Of a stretch of 16,767 nt of DNA, positions 13,392 to 16,767 are shown one piece after another. The notes beneath the pieces were generated by a model that worked only from the letters and a program-made list of their open reading frames with translations, was not told the origin of the DNA and did not search any database. Source of the DNA: Saprospirales bacterium (GTDB lineage: Bacteria; Bacteroidota; Bacteroidia; Chitinophagales; Saprospiraceae); contig JAHEAS010000009.1 of assembly GCA_024642645.1 (NCBI GenBank), positions 1-16,767 of the forward strand, given 5' to 3'. The position numbers were made by a program, and so were the translations under genes. Position 1 is the stretch's first letter, and each line of letters opens with the position of its first letter.

Positions 13392-14348
13392 TTAGAAAAA
13401 GCGAGGGTTGTCGTACTCCTTGCCTTCCTCGCTCCCCTTACCGATACAGTACCGGATGGAGGCTTCGATGCTGCCATTAGAGTACCCCTTGATGTCGGAA
13501 AGGGTATAATCGTAAGAGAAGGTAAACATAAGGCTGGGCGTGAGCTGTGCCCCCACCAGCAGGTCGATTGACTCGCCGTTGCCGTTCTCCTTGTTGCCAC
13601 CCAAGCGATAGGTAACGCCTGCTACGTAACGGTTTTGTACCAGCAAGCTAACATTCGCATCGAAATCAACTGGTGCTTTTGAAGCATGTTTCAGCAGTGC
13701 CTGTGGCTTCAATGCCAAGTTGTCGTTCAGCTGAAACGTCACACCGCCCATGAGGTAAAAATGCTGCACTTCCCTGGAGATGATGATGTCCGAGTCCGTG
13801 AAGTCAATATTGTTTTCCAGCAAACGGGGTGCCGACAGGCCAACATAAAACTTGTCGCTGTTGTAATAAAGCCCTGTTCCGAAGTTGAACAAAAACTTGC
13901 TGCTGCTGCCACCGGGGATACTACCGTCTTGCTCTTTTGGCTGAGTGGCGGAGGTCTTCGCAAAATCTTGTTCCATGCTCCGCAAGGAGCCTTGAATGCC
14001 CAACCCGAGCATCCCACGACCCAACCTGACCCGGTAAGAATAGGCCAAGTCCGCATTGTACATCGTCGTGATGCCGATGGTGTGGCGGTACAGGTTGGCG
14101 CCGATGCCTACCCGCTGGTTGTTCAGTGGCATGTTGAAGGTGGCGATGGCCATGGAAGGCGCACCGTCCAAGCCGAGCCACTGTTGGCGGTAGATGCAGG
14201 TCACGCAAGGCGCATCTTGACTGCCTGCAAAGCCAGGGTTGTAGCCCAGTTTGTAGTACATAAACTGTGTGTTATGTGGCTGCTGCTGGGCATGCAGCAC
14301 GGCTGCGGCCAAAGTGCAGAATATGATGGTGGTGATTATATTTTTCAT
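13392..14348 (-). CDS. PorP/SprF family type IX secretion outer-membrane protein
   Basis: From the ATG at 14348 this is 318 aa: signal peptide MKNIITTIIFCTLAAAVLHA (1-20), then the family opening QFMYYKLGYNPGFAGS (28-43) and YRQQWLGLDGAPS (53-65), and a beta-barrel ending in FF. Members are outer-membrane proteins. SprF is needed for secretion of the type B substrate SprB, and PorP acts in the T9SS (family knowledge). The neighbouring giant protein with a type B C-terminal domain is therefore the likely partner. An alternative ATG at 14408 would add 20 residues that are just the translated inverted repeat and lack signal-peptide character, so I reject it. An unusual CVTC (48-51) sits between the two conserved N-terminal motifs. 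Confidence 0.92.
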   Translation of the reverse strand: MKNIITTIIFCTLAAAVLHAQQQPHNTQFMYYKLGYNPGFAGSQDAPCVTCIYRQQWLGLDGAPSMAIATFNMPLNNQRVGIGANLYRHTIGITTMYNADLAYSYRVRLGRGMLGLGIQGSLRSMEQDFAKTSATQPKEQDGSIPGGSSSKFLFNFGTGLYYNSDKFYVGLSAPRLLENNIDFTDSDIIISREVQHFYLMGGVTFQLNDNLALKPQALLKHASKAPVDFDANVSLLVQNRYVAGVTYRLGGNKENGNGESIDLLVGAQLTPSLMFTFSYDYTLSDIKGYSNGSIEASIRYCIGKGSEEGKEYDNPRFF

Positions 14349-14372
14349 GTTGAAATGGAGATTGTTGAATAG

Positions 14373-14434
14373 TTGGATTGCTGTATTGTTGGGATTGTTT
14401 GTGTTCAAAACAAATTAACAATACAGCAATCCAA
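14373..14434. repeat. 18-bp inverted repeat sharing its core with the 9661-9716 palindrome
   Basis: Perfect arms TTGGATTGCTGTATTGTT (14373-14390) and its complement (14417-14434) enclose a 26-nt loop. Parts of the loop (ATTGTTT and AAACAAAT) can also pair. Read on the minus strand it starts 9 nt after the stop of the giant Ig-repeat gene and carries GCTGTATTGTTAA (14427-14415), the same 13-mer in the same orientation relative to the upstream gene as in the 56-bp palindrome. ATTGTTGAAT (14361-14370) is also shared. It probably acts at the 3' end of the upstream mRNA, or is a dispersed repeat. Confidence 0.85.
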
Positions 14435-14443
14435 TAATCAATT

Positions 14444-16767
14444 TTATCGCTGAATGATTAAATAGCCCGACATCGGCTTCTCGCCATTGCCCAAGTCAAT
14501 GATGTAGAAGTACGTGGATGCCGGAAGGTCTTCGCCATCGAAAGTGCCTTCCCAATTGTTCTTGTAAGGCTCAGCGTGATAAACCTCATCGCCCCATTGG
14601 TTGAAAATGCTTAACACATTGTTCGGGTAGGTTCCATCTTCCGCAAGGCAAGGAATGATGAATGCATCGTTCATCCTGTCCTTGTTTGGCGTGATGATAC
14701 TCGGCACCTCGCACTTGGCATCTTTGCCTACGTTGAAGTAAACAGTGGCCGTGGCGCAGGTACAACCTTCTTGGCAAACCATGTAGATGGCGCTATCCAA
14801 GCCAACGAAGTTGATATCAGGCGTATAAGTCAAAATATGCTTAGCTACGCCAGTCCCCAATTCGACCGTGCCATGCTCTGGCTGCAACTCGATGCTGATA
14901 GTCGAAGCGTCAGGGTTGGAAAGGTTATCATTGGCGAGAATATCGGTGAACCCACTGGTGGCAAATGGAATATTTATTTCATCGTCTCCCGCCTGTGGAA
15001 TGGTATAGTTCAAAAACAAAGTATCCACCGATTGTTGGCCACAAGCCCCACCGTAAATCGTCCAGATGAGGATGTTCTGGCCAGGCACGAGGTTTTCAAC
15101 TGAGGTCACCGCTGAACTTGGTGTGATGATGTTGATAGCACCATTAGGGCTGCTCCAATAGCCATTGGATTGACCATTGGGCTGAACGATAGCTGGCACC
15201 GCCGCCAATTGTGTCGAATCACCACAAACCATGATGGCATCTGCGCCATTTGCCGAAGCTGAAGCTTGCTCATTAGTCACTGTCAGCAGCAAATTATCGG
15301 AGGACATGCCGCAGCCGCCGTCAATCGTCCATGTGAAGACGTACGGGTTACCAGGTGTCAAATTGGTTACTTGCGTAGCTGGGTTGGCTGGGTCGACGAT
15401 AATTACACCAAGTGCAGCCTGTGAGGCGGGTTGTGTCCAGACACCATCGTTCGAAGCAGGCATCACTGCTGCAAGGTTTGCAGCAGTAGCATAGCAAATC
15501 GTGATAGGGTCACCTGCGTCTGCTTGCTCCAAGAAATCAACATAAATGTTCATTTCATCGCTAGAGTAATCCGTACAGGCACCATTTGACAGCGACCACT
15601 GGAATACATAATCTTGTCCAGGCACAATACCGGAAACGGTGGTAGTAGCTTGGTCTGGATTGGCAATCACTACGCCAGCCGGGTTTCCATTTACCAACTT
15701 CCAATGTCCTGTGCCAGCCGTAGGCACAGTCGCCGACAGGGTGATGATGTCACCTTGACAGCCAACGATGTCCGCACCTGCTATCGCTTGGTTGCCTGGA
15801 ATGGTATTCAATGTAACCACCGTTGGCACCGAAGGTGATGAGTTACAACCGTTCAGCGTAGCCACCACGTAGAATTCCTCTGTTCCGTTGCCGTACTGCG
15901 TTGGGTTGGGCACCTGGAAGTTGATGGAAGGTGTAGCCGCTCCGAGCGGCAGACCATTAGTGTCGTACCAAGTATAAGTTGCGCCTGGCGTTGCCGAGTT
16001 GGCAGTCACGCTCAGCATCACGTTGTCGCTGTCTGCGCAGTAAGGGCCAGCGTTGATGGCCGTTGGCACTGCCGGTTTTGCATTTACCGTTACGTTTACA
16101 GAAACGATGTCTGACCAGCAGCCGCCTACTTTCTTGCGAACTGTGTAAGTGCCTGCATGCAATGCCGGGTTGGCGTTTGCAATCACTGGGTTGCAAACGG
16201 TAGAGCTAAACCCGCCAGGGCCAGTCCATTCGTAGATGGCACCTGTTGTGCAGTTTACACTGAGTTCGAGTGTTTGGCCTTCACAAACCGGGCTGTTGCT
16301 CATTACTTGTACCGTCGGCGCTGGGTTTACCACAAGTGGGTTTGAACTAGAAGTACCTGATAGGCAATCACCCACACTGTAATTTACCGTGTAAGGACCT
16401 GCATCGGTTACGGTGAGGTTGCTAAGTGTCAACGATGGGGTACTAGTCGTATAGTCACCAGATGGGGTGTGCCAAACATAAGTCACGTTAGGCCCAGGGT
16501 AAGGATTGGTAGTGATAGTCACCGCATCCCCTACACAATATGGATTAACAATTCCCGCAGGTTGATTAGGCGTGTTAATTACTTGTGGGATAGCCACATT
16601 TACCGTAGCTGGCAGCGAACTACAACCCTGCGCATTGGTTACCACCAATGTGTAAGTGCCGCTGTTGCCAAAGGTGGCATTTGGGATGGTAGCGATGGCG
16701 TTCACGGAGGTATAGCCGTTCGGCCCTGTCCAAAGATATTGGTACGTACCGTTGTTGGCAGGGAAAA
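14444..16767 (-). CDS. Giant Ig-like repeat surface protein with T9SS type B (gliding motility-associated) C-terminal domain, 5' partial
   Basis: The frame is open to the right edge, so about 774 C-terminal residues are visible and the true start lies outside; the GTG at 16705 is internal. About seven Ig/PKD-like modules of 80-95 residues follow one another, with recurring features such as GTYTLVVTNAQGC, EWTGPGGFSS, NPYVFTWTIDGGCG and paired cysteines. Next is a cadherin-like/tandem-95-type module (INIPFATSGFTDILANDN to YMVCQEGCTCATATVYFNV). The last 88 codons (14710-14447) form the gliding motility-associated C-terminal domain (ITPNKDRMNDAF, LSIFNQWGDEVY, NNWEGTFDG, YFYIIDLGNG, GYLIIQR). That domain marks a type B substrate of the type IX secretion system, so this should be a secreted or cell-surface adhesin-like protein. 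It heads the visible module with PorP/SprF and OmpA genes downstream. Confidence 0.93.
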   Translation of the reverse strand, partial: FPANNGTYQYLWTGPNGYTSVNAIATIPNATFGNSGTYTLVVTNAQGCSSLPATVNVAIPQVINTPNQPAGIVNPYCVGDAVTITTNPYPGPNVTYVWHTPSGDYTTSTPSLTLSNLTVTDAGPYTVNYSVGDCLSGTSSSNPLVVNPAPTVQVMSNSPVCEGQTLELSVNCTTGAIYEWTGPGGFSSTVCNPVIANANPALHAGTYTVRKKVGGCWSDIVSVNVTVNAKPAVPTAINAGPYCADSDNVMLSVTANSATPGATYTWYDTNGLPLGAATPSINFQVPNPTQYGNGTEEFYVVATLNGCNSSPSVPTVVTLNTIPGNQAIAGADIVGCQGDIITLSATVPTAGTGHWKLVNGNPAGVVIANPDQATTTVSGIVPGQDYVFQWSLSNGACTDYSSDEMNIYVDFLEQADAGDPITICYATAANLAAVMPASNDGVWTQPASQAALGVIIVDPANPATQVTNLTPGNPYVFTWTIDGGCGMSSDNLLLTVTNEQASASANGADAIMVCGDSTQLAAVPAIVQPNGQSNGYWSSPNGAINIITPSSAVTSVENLVPGQNILIWTIYGGACGQQSVDTLFLNYTIPQAGDDEINIPFATSGFTDILANDNLSNPDASTISIELQPEHGTVELGTGVAKHILTYTPDINFVGLDSAIYMVCQEGCTCATATVYFNVGKDAKCEVPSIITPNKDRMNDAFIIPCLAEDGTYPNNVLSIFNQWGDEVYHAEPYKNNWEGTFDGEDLPASTYFYIIDLGNGEKPMSGYLIIQR

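Noticed and set aside
1..16767. CRISPR arrays, tRNA/rRNA genes, integrases, transposases, toxin-antitoxin pairs
   Set aside because: Looked for on both strands; no supporting repeats, RNA folds or protein signatures were seen.

Overview
The window looks like chromosome from a Bacteroidota bacterium, probably from the Saprospiria or a related group (inference). The signs are a SusC/SusD pair, a PorP/SprF protein beside a very long Ig-repeat protein with a gliding-motility/type IX secretion (T9SS) type B C-terminal domain, promoters resembling TAnnTTTG, and a Bacteroidota-style YbeY. I see no rRNA, tRNA, CRISPR array, phage gene, transposase or integrase.

Left part (1-5968, all minus strand): a SusC-like TonB-dependent transporter (5968-2804), its SusD-like lipoprotein 12 bp downstream (2791-911), a strong hairpin terminator (833-869), then the first 251 codons of an FG-GAP/VCBS-repeat lipoprotein of the CRTAC1 type (754 to beyond the left edge). 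This is an outer-membrane nutrient-uptake locus; no glycosidase or sigma/anti-sigma pair is visible to name its substrate. A 524-bp AT-rich divergent region (5969-6492) separates it from the plus-strand genes and carries three copies of the 9-mer TCCCATTCA (minus strand).

Middle part (6493-10204, plus strand): an exported 839-aa PIG-L/LmbE deacetylase with a C-terminal ThuA-like domain and its own terminator; a small RsbW-like ATP-binding protein behind a clear Bacteroidota promoter; a perfect 56-bp palindrome; and ybeY. A two-way terminator (10206-10241) separates ybeY from a convergent exported DUF1080 (3-keto-disaccharide hydrolase family) gene.

Right part (11169-16767, minus strand): a T9SS type B surface module read right to left: a giant Ig-repeat protein with a type B sorting domain (5' end off the window), a PorP/SprF outer-membrane protein, and a PD40/OmpA peptidoglycan-anchored protein. 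By family knowledge the PorP/SprF protein assists secretion or attachment of the type B substrate, and the OmpA protein ties the assembly to the cell wall.

The most unusual DNA structures are two long inverted repeats, at 9661-9716 and 14373-14434. They share a 13-nt core in the same orientation, each just after a stop codon, which suggests a family of palindromic 3'-end elements.
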